Positions 37,925 through 48,273 of a DNA stretch of 64,000 bases are shown here, piece by piece (position 1 is the first letter of the stretch; each line of letters begins with the position of its first letter). A program made the translations under genes and the position numbers. This stretch comes from Myxosarcina sp. GA_180221_E-2-1-MAG-40_15 (GTDB taxonomy: Bacteria; Cyanobacteriota; Cyanobacteriia; Cyanobacteriales; Xenococcaceae), in the NCBI GenBank assembly GCA_020692205.1, contig JAIMKV010000011.1:21372-85371 (forward strand), in the 5' to 3' direction. The notes below the pieces were generated by a model. The model was given only the letters and a program-made list of their open reading frames with translations. It did no database searches and was not told the DNA's origin.

Positions 37925-39271
37925 TTAACCCCAAATGCGACGATTTAAATTTAAGTCCTCGACAATGCCAATCATCAGCTGTAAGTCTTGAAAATATTCT
38001 TTTAAGGGAGTAAAAGACAGCATGGTTTTAAACAACCTGGGTTCAAAGAGAGGGTGGCGATAAGGGATAGCGACATAGACAAAACCATCGACAAAAGAAA
38101 GATAGACTTTACGTCCAGCTTTTTGGTGAAACTCAACTAAACGACGCATTAAATTAGTGGAGAGAATATAGCGGGATTCTATTTGACTATCGCCATGTAC
38201 CCGAAACATTCGATTAAACTCAGGATCTTCTAGCTGAATAATATCTCCGCGCCAGTTATTCCAAGTGATTATTTTACCCTTGATATCGTTTGGCACTATA
38301 AAAGTACGGCTAAGAAAATTCTTGGCGAACTTGGCTTCAAAAAACAAACCATGAAAAACGGACTTATAGAAATAGTTTTCGATACCAAACTCATCTAGCT
38401 GTCTTCCTTGAACCCTTTCTACGGTTATTTCGGCAAAGAAGATATTTGTATTACCAATCGTGCCATAGACGCAATCTTCCTGTTGGAGAGAATCGGGTTC
38501 TTCTAGTTCATCTCTAAGGATTTGACTTCGAGTCAAAGCAAGTATAGTTTGACGTTTATTTTCTAAAAACAGATGGGCTGCGTAACTAAGTCTACCTCGT
38601 TCATCAATAAAATTAATAATATTTTCAATAATATTGCGTTTGAAACCCAAGCCATAAACCTGAATACAGCCACGGCAAAAGATGACCCAAATTGAAGCAG
38701 GTAAAATTAAGCAGAATAGGTAAAACCAAAGAGAAATGCCAACTCCCAGCCAAAAGGACAATGTTAAACCAATACACCAGGTAGAGAATAGACAAATTAA
38801 GCCAGATAGAAACATAGTTCTGAGAGTATGCTGCCGACTACGTTCTAATTCTTTAAGCTGTTCGAGTAAATTATCCTGACAGTACTGCTTAAACTGAGAC
38901 AGAGTTTTAAGTTTAATATCTGGTAATGGGAGACTTTCTGTTGGTTCAGATAATTCAGGTTGAAGATCTAAAGGCGATTGAGCATCAGGAACTAGATTGG
39001 CTAAGAACTTTTCTCCCCAAAGAGAAATAGCAGCTACCTCACTATTTGCCATAAGTTGACAAAGTGCGATCGCCTGTTCTAGCTGTTGATTTTGCTGGTA
39101 GGCTTTGACTAAACCCCGTTGAACCTTAAAAGCGATCTGATCGCTAGAATCGATTATTGGTAATAGCTGTTCAAAAGTAGCTACTGAGGCAGAGAACTTG
39201 CCCTGATGTAAATAGCGATCGCCCAAAATCAATAGTCGTTCAATTTCTTTGGCTGATAAAGATTGATCCAC
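37925..39271 (-). CDS. DUF3137 membrane protein with TPR-like N-terminus
   Basis: 448 residues. Residues ~5-95 form TPR-like helices (ERLLILGDRYLHQGKFSASVATFEQLLPI). Two membrane segments lie around 155-205. The C-terminal half has the DUF3137 pattern (VYGTIGNTNIFFAEITVER, FHGLFFEAKFAKNF, and SFVDGFVYVAIPYRHPLFEP). DUF3137 genes commonly pair with lemA, as here: lemA lies directly upstream with a 4-base gap. Function unknown; the pairing suggests a membrane complex. Confidence 0.8.
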   Translation of the reverse strand: MDQSLSAKEIERLLILGDRYLHQGKFSASVATFEQLLPIIDSSDQIAFKVQRGLVKAYQQNQQLEQAIALCQLMANSEVAAISLWGEKFLANLVPDAQSPLDLQPELSEPTESLPLPDIKLKTLSQFKQYCQDNLLEQLKELERSRQHTLRTMFLSGLICLFSTWCIGLTLSFWLGVGISLWFYLFCLILPASIWVIFCRGCIQVYGLGFKRNIIENIINFIDERGRLSYAAHLFLENKRQTILALTRSQILRDELEEPDSLQQEDCVYGTIGNTNIFFAEITVERVQGRQLDEFGIENYFYKSVFHGLFFEAKFAKNFLSRTFIVPNDIKGKIITWNNWRGDIIQLEDPEFNRMFRVHGDSQIESRYILSTNLMRRLVEFHQKAGRKVYLSFVDGFVYVAIPYRHPLFEPRLFKTMLSFTPLKEYFQDLQLMIGIVEDLNLNRRIWG

Positions 39272-39275
39272 AGCC

Positions 39276-39863
39276 TTAATTTAATAAATTGCTAACGTTA
39301 ACATTGCCACGTTCTTCAGCAGGAGTAATAAATAACTCTTGAAACTGATATTTTAGATAGCCAGCAACCAGATTACTGGGAAACATTTCTAGGGCATTGT
39401 TATATTCAGTAACGGCTGCATTATAAAACCGTCTTGCAGCCGAGATTTGTTCTTCGGTTTCGTTAAGTGATGCCAGCAATTGGTTGACGTGCTGATCGGA
39501 TTTCAACTCTGGATAATTTTCAATTAAGGCAACAATATTACCCATTGTGCGCGAGATTTGATTTTCTAGAGTCAGCCTTTGTTCTGAACCAACTTCACTC
39601 TTCATTACTTGCGATCGCAATCTCGTAATTTCAGCTAAAGTTTGCTGTTCAAATTCCAGATGATGTTTGACTACAGCCACCAAATTAGGAATTAAATCCC
39701 ATCTTTTCTTAAGCAACACATCAACACTAGAACAAGATTTGCTGACTTGATTTTTCTTAAAAACCAAGCCATTGTATATTCTTACGCCGACGATAAAAAT
39801 AGTACAAGCTAGCAGCAAAACTATACTTGCTACTGATAACAAAGTATATATTATAAAAGCCAT
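39276..39863 (-). CDS. LemA-family protein
   Basis: 195 residues from ATG 39863 (MAFIIYTLLSVASIVLLL); a longer frame to 39908 starts in non-conserved sequence. One N-terminal membrane helix, then the LemA coiled-coil: VDVLLKKRWDLIPNLVAVVKHH, ENQISRTMGNIVALIENYPELKSDQ and ISAARRFYNAAVTEYNNALEMFPSNLVA. LemA proteins are anchored with a long helical hairpin; their role is not settled. First gene of a two-gene operon with the DUF3137 protein. Confidence 0.92.
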   Translation of the reverse strand: MAFIIYTLLSVASIVLLLACTIFIVGVRIYNGLVFKKNQVSKSCSSVDVLLKKRWDLIPNLVAVVKHHLEFEQQTLAEITRLRSQVMKSEVGSEQRLTLENQISRTMGNIVALIENYPELKSDQHVNQLLASLNETEEQISAARRFYNAAVTEYNNALEMFPSNLVAGYLKYQFQELFITPAEERGNVNVSNLLN

Positions 39864-40039
39864 ATGAGAAAACCTATATTTAGAACTAATATCAAGCAAA
39901 AAAACCAATTCAATCGCTCAAGAATCAGCTTCAAACTTAGAATTCCCTCAAAAACTAGATAACTATCAACTAACTTAAGGCTGAGAATTACAAAAAGAGT
40001 TAACTTGAGTTATATCGAGCAATTCAAAATTTAAAACTG

Positions 40040-41260
40040 ATGGTAAAAATTCTGCACTTATCCGATATTCATTTGGGAAGCGGTTTTTCTCATGGCAAGA
40101 TTAATCCAGAAACAGGAATTAATACCAGATTAGAAGACTTTGTTAATACCCTAAAGATATGTATTGATCGGGCGATCGCTGAACCAGTCGATCTAGTCTT
40201 GTTTGGTGGAGATGCTTTTCCTGATGCTACCCCCGCACCCTATGTTCATGAAGCTTTTGCTAGTCAGTTTCGACGTTTAGCAGATGCTGAAATACCAGCA
40301 ATTCTCTTAGTAGGCAACCACGACCAACACTCGCAGGGTAGTGGTGGTGCTAGTCTATCCATCTATCGTACCTTAGTTGTGCCAGGATTTATCGTCGGCG
40401 ATACCATCGCTACTCATCACTTAGATACCCGTGGTGGTGCAATTCAAATTATTACCCTCCCCTGGTTGAATCGCTCTACCTTGTTAACTCGTCCCGAAAC
40501 CGAAGGCCTAGCTTTGCCCGAAGTAAACGAAATGCTGATTCAGAAATTACAGCCAGTATTAGAAGCAGAGATCCGTCGCCTCGATCCCAAAATTCCTACA
40601 GTTTTATTAGCTCACTTGATGGCAGATCGAGCCAGTTTAGGGGCAGAGAAGTTTTTGGCGGTGGGCAAAGGCTTTACTATCCCTATGTCGATGTTGATTC
40701 GGGAGGAATTTGATTATGTGGCCTTGGGTCATGTTCATAAACATCAAAACCTCAATCCTAGTAATGACCCCCCAGTCGTCTATCCAGGAAGTATCGAACG
40801 AGTCGACTTTGGCGAAGAAAAAGAAGCCAAAGGCTATATCTTGGTAAAATTGCAGCCAGGTAAAGCTGAGTGGAAGTTTTGCCCCTTACCTGCTCGTCCT
40901 TTTATCACTCTAGAAATGGACGTTTCTGAACAGGAAGACCCTTTAGCAGCGGTTTTAGAGGCGATCGCTAAACAAGATATTGACGAAAAAGTGGTTCGCT
41001 TGATCTATAAATTGCGCTCGGAACAATTAGATTTAATTAACACCTCTGCCATAGATAGAGCCTTGCAAACTGCTCATAGCCATAGCATTCGCCCAGAATT
41101 AGTTAGTCAGCTTGCTCGTCCTCGCCTTCCCGAATTAGGTGTGGGTAATACTTTAAACCCGATAGAAGCATTAACTACTTATTTGAACAATAGAACCGAC
41201 TTAGAGGACATTCGTCAAGATTTATTAGCGGCTGCCGAGGTTTTGCTGAGTCAACGATGA
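40040..41260 (+). CDS. sbcD: SbcD-type DNA repair exonuclease (metallophosphoesterase)
   Basis: 406 residues. All five phosphoesterase motifs are visible: LSDIHLG near residue 7, FGGDAFPD near 55, LLVGNHDQH near 92, LLAHLMAD near 195 and ALGHVHKHQNL near 235. SbcD is the nuclease subunit that works with SbcC (Mre11-Rad50-like) on hairpins and double-strand ends. The C-terminal ~120 residues form the capping and partner-binding region. No sbcC is adjacent in the window. Confidence 0.9.
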   Translation: MVKILHLSDIHLGSGFSHGKINPETGINTRLEDFVNTLKICIDRAIAEPVDLVLFGGDAFPDATPAPYVHEAFASQFRRLADAEIPAILLVGNHDQHSQGSGGASLSIYRTLVVPGFIVGDTIATHHLDTRGGAIQIITLPWLNRSTLLTRPETEGLALPEVNEMLIQKLQPVLEAEIRRLDPKIPTVLLAHLMADRASLGAEKFLAVGKGFTIPMSMLIREEFDYVALGHVHKHQNLNPSNDPPVVYPGSIERVDFGEEKEAKGYILVKLQPGKAEWKFCPLPARPFITLEMDVSEQEDPLAAVLEAIAKQDIDEKVVRLIYKLRSEQLDLINTSAIDRALQTAHSHSIRPELVSQLARPRLPELGVGNTLNPIEALTTYLNNRTDLEDIRQDLLAAAEVLLSQR

Positions 41261-41297
41261 GAGGCAGTTTCAGCTTAATTAAACTAAAAAACGTCAA

Positions 41298-41480
41298 CAA
41301 TGGTTCGGACAAAATTTGAATAATTTCAAAGACTGAAAGCCTAGAGAATTCGCATTTATCATCAGCAAACTTAATTTAATCAAAGTTAGCTTTATAGCTA
41401 ACTTGAGAAAAAAGCCAAATTTTGATAACTATTGTCCTGTAAGGCTTACAAGTTCGTTAATAAAACTGTCCGAACCATTG
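41298..41480. mobile_element. MITE, 183 bp, with perfect 14-bp TIRs and 5-bp target duplication
   Basis: CAATGGTTCGGACA (41298-41311) and its exact reverse complement TGTCCGAACCATTG (41467-41480) bound a non-coding 183-bp element. GTCAA lies immediately outside on both sides (41293-41297 and 41481-41485), a likely 5-bp target-site duplication. The interior holds a hairpin AAGTTAGCT / AGCTAACTT (41383-41391, 41396-41404) but no ORF. The same terminal sequence reappears at 63973. The family of the parent transposase was not identified. Confidence 0.85.
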
Positions 41481-41493
41481 GTCAATTAACTCA

Positions 41494-42921
41494 ATGAATA
41501 CTAACAAAGCGCATCAACGCTGGGGTTATTTATTGCTGATTGCTAGTCTGTCAGCAATCTGCGTTGCGACGATATCTCCCTTTGAGTTTGTCATACCGCC
41601 AGGATTTTCGGGACGGTTGATCATTGAGGACTTTAACTTTGGCAGCAGCGTCAAAGATTATTTACAGAATATTTTGTTATTTATTCCTTTTGGGATCAGC
41701 TTAGCGTTGATTTTTGATCGCCCGCAGCGCCAGACTTTAAGCATCTTAGTTATTGCTGGTTTGAGCGGTGCTGTGGTGTCAACTGTTGTTGAGGTAACGC
41801 AGTTGTTCTTACCCATTCGTGTTTCCAACCTGACAGACATCATCCATAACAGCTTAGGTAGTACTCTAGGGGGTATTTTATACTGTTGGCGTAGGAATAT
41901 CACTCAGCTAGTGAGCGGTATAATCACAGGCGATCGCCGTAAGCTCAGTTTGAAATCTTTGCTAATTACGATCGCTGGCTATTGTTCAATAGTTATTTTA
42001 GGAGTATGGGTTTTACTAATTAACGTCACTTTGTCTAATTGGAATGAAGACTTTTACTTGGTAATTGGCAATGAGGCAACAGGCGATCGTCCATGGAACG
42101 GATATATTGATAATTTGTATATTTGCGATCGTAGTTTAAATAAACTTGAAGTTGAACAGGCATTTAAGCAAGCTGATGCTTTTTTTCCTCAATTAACCAG
42201 CTTGGTAACGGGTTTTAATTTCAATAATTTACCAAACTATTATCAAGATAATAGTCGTCATATTGCCAAATTATTATGGCATTCTTCATCTTCAACAAAT
42301 CATCGAGATAGCTCAAGTGATTTATCTAAAAATCAAGAATCAGCAAAAAAATCAGGAGTTTTAGTCAATTCACAACAATGGTTGAAAACTTCTCAGCCAG
42401 CAACTTTTCTCCAACAGAAATTAAAAAAAACTGACGAGTTCACCCTTTTTCTGACTATTTCTACTAACGATCTTAATCAAATTGGGCCAGCTAGAATTAT
42501 AACTTTATCATCTGGAATATATACTCAGAACTTAGTCGTTGCTCAAGAAAGAACAGACTTGAATTTTCGGTTGCGAACTCCAATTACTGGCAGCAATGCT
42601 ACTCAACCAAAATTTATCATCCCGCAAGTTTTTAATAACTATAATCCTCAGCAAATTTTAATTACTTTTGCCGATAACAAGCTAAACTTTTATCTGGACA
42701 ATTTCGCTCGTGAATATTCGTTTGAATTTACTCCAGCTAATAGCTTTTTAATTTATTTGCCTTGGGAACATAAGAACTGGATAATCAATCTTGAAAATTT
42801 TGAAATTATTCGATATCAACTGCTTTTTTATTCGATAATTTTTGCTCCTCTGATTTTATTATTTGGCGTTTTGGTTTCTTACCTAATCGCCAGTAAATCT
42901 ATTTTTAATAAAAGGATATAA
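41494..42921 (+). CDS. VanZ-like membrane protein with LamG-type lectin domain
   Basis: 475 residues. Residues ~15-140 form a VanZ-like four-helix region (LQNILLFIPFGISLALIF, VVEVTQLFLPIRVSNLTDIIHNSLGS). A further helix near 165 leads to a LamG/concanavalin-like extracytoplasmic domain (EDFYLVIGNEATGDRPWNGY, IDNLYICDRSLNKLEVEQAF, and FTLFLTISTNDLNQIGPARI). It closes with a final membrane helix at ~445-470. VanZ domains occur in cell-envelope proteins; the lectin part suggests glycan contact. The gene starts only 13 bases beyond the right end of the MITE. Confidence 0.78.
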   Translation: MNTNKAHQRWGYLLLIASLSAICVATISPFEFVIPPGFSGRLIIEDFNFGSSVKDYLQNILLFIPFGISLALIFDRPQRQTLSILVIAGLSGAVVSTVVEVTQLFLPIRVSNLTDIIHNSLGSTLGGILYCWRRNITQLVSGIITGDRRKLSLKSLLITIAGYCSIVILGVWVLLINVTLSNWNEDFYLVIGNEATGDRPWNGYIDNLYICDRSLNKLEVEQAFKQADAFFPQLTSLVTGFNFNNLPNYYQDNSRHIAKLLWHSSSSTNHRDSSSDLSKNQESAKKSGVLVNSQQWLKTSQPATFLQQKLKKTDEFTLFLTISTNDLNQIGPARIITLSSGIYTQNLVVAQERTDLNFRLRTPITGSNATQPKFIIPQVFNNYNPQQILITFADNKLNFYLDNFAREYSFEFTPANSFLIYLPWEHKNWIINLENFEIIRYQLLFYSIIFAPLILLFGVLVSYLIASKSIFNKRI

Positions 42922-43211
42922 ATGGTCGATTTTAGGTTGACATTTCATATTAGCCAATTCATAATTTGCTGACCAGATTAAGTTATTATCAAATCAACAT
43001 TAAGCAATATTTAGTTATTTTGCCAAATATTAAAAATTAAATTTTACTTCAACAATTTTTTACAATACTTGTTTTGTTTACCAATCGATTTTAAGAAATG
43101 CCACAATAGAATAGGATTAATATATCATGATTTGAGTCGATAAAATGCTAATGTTTAACACCAGCATTTAACTTTAGAGTAAAAATAAATGATCTAAAAA
43201 TCTCAGCATAA

Positions 43212-44930
43212 ATGTGGTGTGAGCGAGGATTATTGGTAATGTTTAGGTTTTGGGGAAGAATTGAGCAATTACCCCCTGTTTTTGCTATTTACATACTGTT
43301 ATCATCAAGCATTGAGGCAACTGAAATACCAAAAAACCAGGAAATAAATTTTAATAAGCCAGATAAGGCCAGCTTAAAGATTGCCGAGCGTCAAGCAAGT
43401 TTAATTAATAATTTAAGTTTAAAATCTAACCAGTTTAACTTATTAATTACTCAGGTAAATAGTATCGAACAATTGAAGGATATCAAGCCGACAGATTGGT
43501 CTTACGCAGCCTTAAAAGGTCTAATTGAACGTTATGGTTGCATTGATGGATATCCCAAAACAACGCCAGTAGGTGAAGAAACCTTGCCAGAAATGTCTTC
43601 TCGAACCTATCGAGGACAACAAAGCGTTACTCGTGCTGAATTTGTTGCCGGACTTAACGCCTGTTTAAACCAAATTGAAACCATGATTGGTAATTCGGAA
43701 AATGTGCTTCAAACAGATGTAGCCACTGCTTTGCGATTAATGCAGGAGTTTCAATCAGAGTTAGCTATTCTACAGGGTAGGACAGACGGATCTCAGGCAA
43801 GATTAGAAGATTTAGAAGCAACTCAATTTTCTACTACCACCAAACTAAGAGGAGAGGCTATTGTCGGCTTAGGTAGCATTTTATCTAGAAATACAGCAAA
43901 CAATCCTGTATTGGGCAGTAGACTAAGACTAGAATTATCAACTAGCTTTCAAGGAAACGATTTATTATTTACCAGATTATCCCGCAATGGCTTTCCTAGC
44001 TTTGAATCTGAGGTTGGAACTTTTCAAGGCAATCTCGCTTTTGCTGAACCTGATGATGATGATTTTGAGTTAGATGCACTACACTACTCCTTTAGTGTTG
44101 GCGATCGCTTTGACTTTATTATCGGTGCAGCGGGGGTAAATGCTGAGGATATTGCTCCTACAATCAATTTTCTGGATGGGGATGGAGGTTCAGGGGCAAT
44201 TTCCGACTTTGGGACGCGAAACCCTTTGTATTATTCTCCAGGAGATGCTGGATTAGGCATTACCCATCGCCCCATCGATCAGGTTAAGATTAGTGCTGGC
44301 TATTTAGCTTCTCTGGCAAATGAATCAAGTTCGGGCAGTGGTCTATTTAATGGTCCTTATAGCGCGTTAGGACAAGTCACCATTACACCATTCCCAAGCC
44401 TTAGTTTGGCAGCTACTTATGTTCATAGCTATAACCAAAGCGACACTGAAACAGGTACAAATCTAGCAAATCTTCGCTCGCGCACTGCTGAGGTGTTTGG
44501 TCAAGAGGTTGCCACTAGAAGCAACTCCTATGGTTTAAACTTATCCTGGGCAATTAGCGATCGCTTAGTTATTGGTGGGTGGGGTGGCTTAAGCAAGGTC
44601 AGTAATCTTTCTACTCTTAACCAACAGATTAATCTGGGGACACAGGACATCTGGAACTGGGCAGCAACCTTAGCTATACCAGATTTAGGTAAAGAAGGCA
44701 GTTTGGCGGGTATTGTCGTGGGAAGTGAACCCAAAGTCACTAATTCTACTATTGATAATCTCGGAGAAGACAGCAAGCAATCTCTGCATCTGGAAGCTTT
44801 TTATCAGTATCAGGTTAACGACAATATTGCGATTACGCCTGGAGTGGTTTGGATTACTAAACCTGACACCAATAGCCTGAATACTGATGATTTAGTCATC
44901 GGGACAGTTCGCACCACCTTTAGTTTTTAA
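43212..44930 (+). CDS. SLH-OprB porin (iron-uptake porin type)
   Basis: 572 residues. ATG 43212 is the first start; ATG 43239 (MFRFWGRIEQLPP) would make a tidier signal peptide with hydrophobic segment FAIYILLSSSIEA. An SLH domain near 85-155 (DIKPTDWSYAALKGLIERYGCIDGYP, VTRAEFVAGLNACL) binds pyruvylated wall polymers. A coiled coil (AIMQEFQSELAILQGRTDG-like, 170-200) follows and then a C-terminal beta barrel ending in Phe. Such proteins are the major cyanobacterial outer-membrane porins, and several have been linked to inorganic iron uptake. A weak hairpin (43143-43169) lies upstream. Confidence 0.88.
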   Translation: MWCERGLLVMFRFWGRIEQLPPVFAIYILLSSSIEATEIPKNQEINFNKPDKASLKIAERQASLINNLSLKSNQFNLLITQVNSIEQLKDIKPTDWSYAALKGLIERYGCIDGYPKTTPVGEETLPEMSSRTYRGQQSVTRAEFVAGLNACLNQIETMIGNSENVLQTDVATALRLMQEFQSELAILQGRTDGSQARLEDLEATQFSTTTKLRGEAIVGLGSILSRNTANNPVLGSRLRLELSTSFQGNDLLFTRLSRNGFPSFESEVGTFQGNLAFAEPDDDDFELDALHYSFSVGDRFDFIIGAAGVNAEDIAPTINFLDGDGGSGAISDFGTRNPLYYSPGDAGLGITHRPIDQVKISAGYLASLANESSSGSGLFNGPYSALGQVTITPFPSLSLAATYVHSYNQSDTETGTNLANLRSRTAEVFGQEVATRSNSYGLNLSWAISDRLVIGGWGGLSKVSNLSTLNQQINLGTQDIWNWAATLAIPDLGKEGSLAGIVVGSEPKVTNSTIDNLGEDSKQSLHLEAFYQYQVNDNIAITPGVVWITKPDTNSLNTDDLVIGTVRTTFSF

Positions 44931-44942
44931 CACCATCCTGGG

Positions 44943-45218
44943 TCATTTGTCAGTAGAGACGACTAGAGTAATTGGGCGGGACTGAACTAAAGAAACTGCG
45001 GATTGGGATGGTGGTGGTGATTCGGGCTGTAGCTGTAGCAAAATCCAGTTGATAATTCCAGATAAAAATGGCAGGGCAAAACAAACTACTAAAGCGATCG
45101 CTACCCAACGGAAAATGGCAGGTCTTTTTCTTCCCTGAGTGGGATAACCACAGCTAAGACATATTTCTGTTTCTGCTGCATTAAGAGTACCGCAAACTTT
45201 ACAAGGTTCTAAAGACAT
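44943..45218 (-). CDS. Zinc-ribbon membrane protein
   Basis: 91 residues. N-terminal zinc ribbon CKVCGTLNAAETEICLSCGYP with two CxxC pairs, one membrane helix (residues ~36-60, IFRWVAIALVVCFALPFLSGII) and a short Pro/Ser-rich tail. The domain pair suggests a tethered metal-binding or protein-contact module. No function known. It is convergent with the porin gene with a 12-base gap. Confidence 0.75.
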   Translation of the reverse strand: MSLEPCKVCGTLNAAETEICLSCGYPTQGRKRPAIFRWVAIALVVCFALPFLSGIINWILLQLQPESPPPSQSAVSLVQSRPITLVVSTDK

Positions 45219-45271
45219 TCTTTAACAGATGAAGGATGAACGCAAAGAGATAATAAACAAGTAGCCGTTAG

Positions 45272-46357
45272 CTAGAGGGTCAAAGCTTTGGTGATAATTT
45301 CTGGTGTTACTTGATCTGTGATTATCACCTTGCCGATCGCCATAGGCAAGATAAAGCGGACTTTCCCTGCTGTGACTTTCTTGTCGCTTTTAATCGTCTC
45401 TAAAATAGCTTCAAGTGCTAACTCAGGCGGAATCTCCGTGGGTAATCCAGCTTTAGCAATCAAAGCATCTTGGCGATCGGCTTCTTCTTGAGTCCACAAA
45501 CCCATTGCCACGGCAATTTTTCCTGCTGCAACCATACCGATAGCCACTGCTTCGCCGTGAACAAACTGCTGATAGTGAGTCAAGCTTTCGATTGCATGAC
45601 CAATCGTGTGACCGTAATTAAGAATTGCCCGTAACCCTGCTTCTTTTTCGTCTTGGCTAACTACTTCGGCTTTTGCCTGACAAGAACGAGTAATGATAAT
45701 TTCTAATAGTTCATCACCGACATCATCTAAACTATCAAGGCGATCGCAGTGTTCTAGTTTAGTAAATAGATCCTGATCCCAAATCACTCCATACTTAATT
45801 ACTTCCGCCATTCCAGCGCGAAATTCTCTGAGGGGGAGAGTTTTGAGCAGATTTGGGTCAATTGCCACCAATTTTGGCTGATAAAAAGCGCCAATCAAGT
45901 TTTTTCCTTGAGGATGATTAACCCCTGTTTTACCACCAACAGAAGCATCGACAATTGCCAACAAAGTGGTTGGTACCTGCACAAAATTGACCCCCCTCAA
46001 CCAGGTTGCCGCCGAAAATCCTGTCATGTCGCCAATCACGCCTCCGCCCAAAGCGACAAAGGTAGACGAGCGTTCTAAATGATTAGCTTGTGCAGTATCA
46101 TACACCCGTTGAATAGACTCCAGGGTTTTATGTGATTCTCCCGCAGGTATGAGATGGGTATAGGCTTCAAAGCCAGCATCTTGCAAAGAATTTAGACAAG
46201 ACTCACCGTAATAACTAAAGATTTCTGGGCTAGAAATGACTAACACTTTGTTTCCCAGATTTAGCTCTTTCATTTGGCTACCCAACTGCTTTAAACTGTC
46301 AGGAGCGATCGCGATCGCATAAGAATCTTGGGGTAAATCAACGGTTATATTGGACAT
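45272..46357 (-). CDS. aroB: 3-dehydroquinate synthase
   Basis: 361 residues from ATG 46357 ([17 protein letters not shown]); a longer frame to 46381 is not family-like. It cyclises DAHP to 3-dehydroquinate with NAD and a divalent metal. Seen: [65 protein letters not shown] (key NAD and substrate residues), [10 protein letters not shown] and the metal-binding [13 protein letters not shown] and HGEAVAIGM. All metal ligands (Glu, two His) are in place. Confidence 0.97.
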   Translation of the reverse strand: MSNITVDLPQDSYAIAIAPDSLKQLGSQMKELNLGNKVLVISSPEIFSYYGESCLNSLQDAGFEAYTHLIPAGESHKTLESIQRVYDTAQANHLERSSTFVALGGGVIGDMTGFSAATWLRGVNFVQVPTTLLAIVDASVGGKTGVNHPQGKNLIGAFYQPKLVAIDPNLLKTLPLREFRAGMAEVIKYGVIWDQDLFTKLEHCDRLDSLDDVGDELLEIIITRSCQAKAEVVSQDEKEAGLRAILNYGHTIGHAIESLTHYQQFVHGEAVAIGMVAAGKIAVAMGLWTQEEADRQDALIAKAGLPTEIPPELALEAILETIKSDKKVTAGKVRFILPMAIGKVIITDQVTPEIITKALTL

Positions 46358-46517
46358 AATTAGCTGTGGCTTGAAGATCAAAGATCGAAGTTAATCGCTC
46401 TAAGCATTTTATATTTTATTTCATTTCAAACGAAGCAACTGCCAATTTTGCTTAGCTGCGCCAAATTGTCTGAAAAACTTGCGTTTGATTAAATCATTTT
46501 TCATCAACACCAAGTAG

Positions 46518-46835
46518 CTAAACTAAAGTACTCAAGTGTTGAATTAACTGTTGTGCTTGAATAACACCTTCGATTCTTTCGGCTGGTTGACCATCTTTAA
46601 ATAAAACTAAAGTTGGCAAAGCTTCTATTTGATACTTAGAAGCCAGATTGGGATATTTATCCGTGTCAATTTTAACTACCTGGAGGCGATCGCGTAAATC
46701 AGCCCCTACCTGTTCTAAAATCGGCGCCATCATTTGACAAGGACCACACCAAGTTGCATAGAAATCTACCAAAACAGGAATACTAGAGCTTTCTAATAGA
46801 TCTTCAAAACTAGAGAATTGCTTTTTAACTGCCAT
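46518..46835 (-). CDS. trxA: Thioredoxin, possibly y-type
   Basis: 105 residues. Active site FYATWCGPCQMMAPIL near residue 28, cis-Pro in EALPTLVLFKDG near 72. General disulfide reductase acting in stroma-like cytosol, fed by ferredoxin- or NADPH-thioredoxin reductase. The start MAVKKQFSSFEDLL and the RIEGVIQAQQLIQHL end resemble the plastid y-type more than m-type, but this subtype call is tentative. It stands alone, divergent from fabG. Confidence 0.93.
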   Translation of the reverse strand: MAVKKQFSSFEDLLESSSIPVLVDFYATWCGPCQMMAPILEQVGADLRDRLQVVKIDTDKYPNLASKYQIEALPTLVLFKDGQPAERIEGVIQAQQLIQHLSTLV

Positions 46836-46964
46836 AGCGATCGCCTGATATACAACTTATTTTATTAAGTCACGAAGAGAAAATTCGTCTAAGAGACTGG
46901 TTAGCCTATATGATAGCTAAGTCAAAGGGAAACTTTAGTAATTTTATTTAGTTTCTTAAGATAG

Positions 46965-47747
<783 letters not shown>

Positions 47748-47799
47748 GTTTTTGCTGCTTTGATCAATTTGACTGGGTATTTTAGTTAACCGTTAATGA

Positions 47800-48273
47800 T
47801 CAACTATCAATTGTTACGGTTAGTTGTTCTTGAATGCGTCGGGCTAAGTTTCCAGTCGATGGGGAATTACACAACACCATAGTTGTAGTTTCGTTGCGCT
47901 GAAAACCAATCCGTTCGTAGAAGCTCCGTTGGTGGGTGGTGGTCAAATAAACTCTTTCGACTTTGCTAACCAATGGATGTGATAGAACTGTTTGTACCAG
48001 CTTTCTGCCTAAACCCACTCCCTGATAATCTGGATCGATAACTACATCCCAAATAGCAGCGCGGTAAACCCCATCAGAGTTAGCCCTGGCAAAACCGATC
48101 AGGCGATCGCCATCCCAGACAGTGACCACAGGATTACTATTAGCGATCGCCATCTTGAGATCTTCTATGTTTCGTTCTCTTGCCCAAAAAGCCGCTTTAG
48201 CAAATAAATATTGCAATTGTCCGAAATCTACTTGCGATTGACCAGCACAGAACTGAATATGACTACAATCCAT
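47800..48273 (-). CDS. GNAT-family N-acetyltransferase (Ycf52-like)
   Basis: 157 residues. Motif A is VVIDPDYQGVGLGRKLVQTVL (Q-x2-G-x-G), followed by VYLTTTHQRSFYERIGFQRNETTTMVL, and the N-terminal FAKAAFWARERNIEDLKMAIANS block. This arrangement matches the cyanobacterial and plastid Ycf52/GNAT group, whose plant members acetylate protein N-termini and lysines in chloroplasts; the subgroup assignment is from memory. It is chromosomal-core in style, unlike the cassette GNAT at 28.4 kb. Confidence 0.83.
   Translation of the reverse strand: MDCSHIQFCAGQSQVDFGQLQYLFAKAAFWARERNIEDLKMAIANSNPVVTVWDGDRLIGFARANSDGVYRAAIWDVVIDPDYQGVGLGRKLVQTVLSHPLVSKVERVYLTTTHQRSFYERIGFQRNETTTMVLCNSPSTGNLARRIQEQLTVTIDS

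Noticed and set aside
43143..43169. AAATGCT/AGCATTT inverted repeat upstream of the porin as a Fur box
   Set aside because: Does not resemble the 19-bp Fur consensus, and the stem is short.
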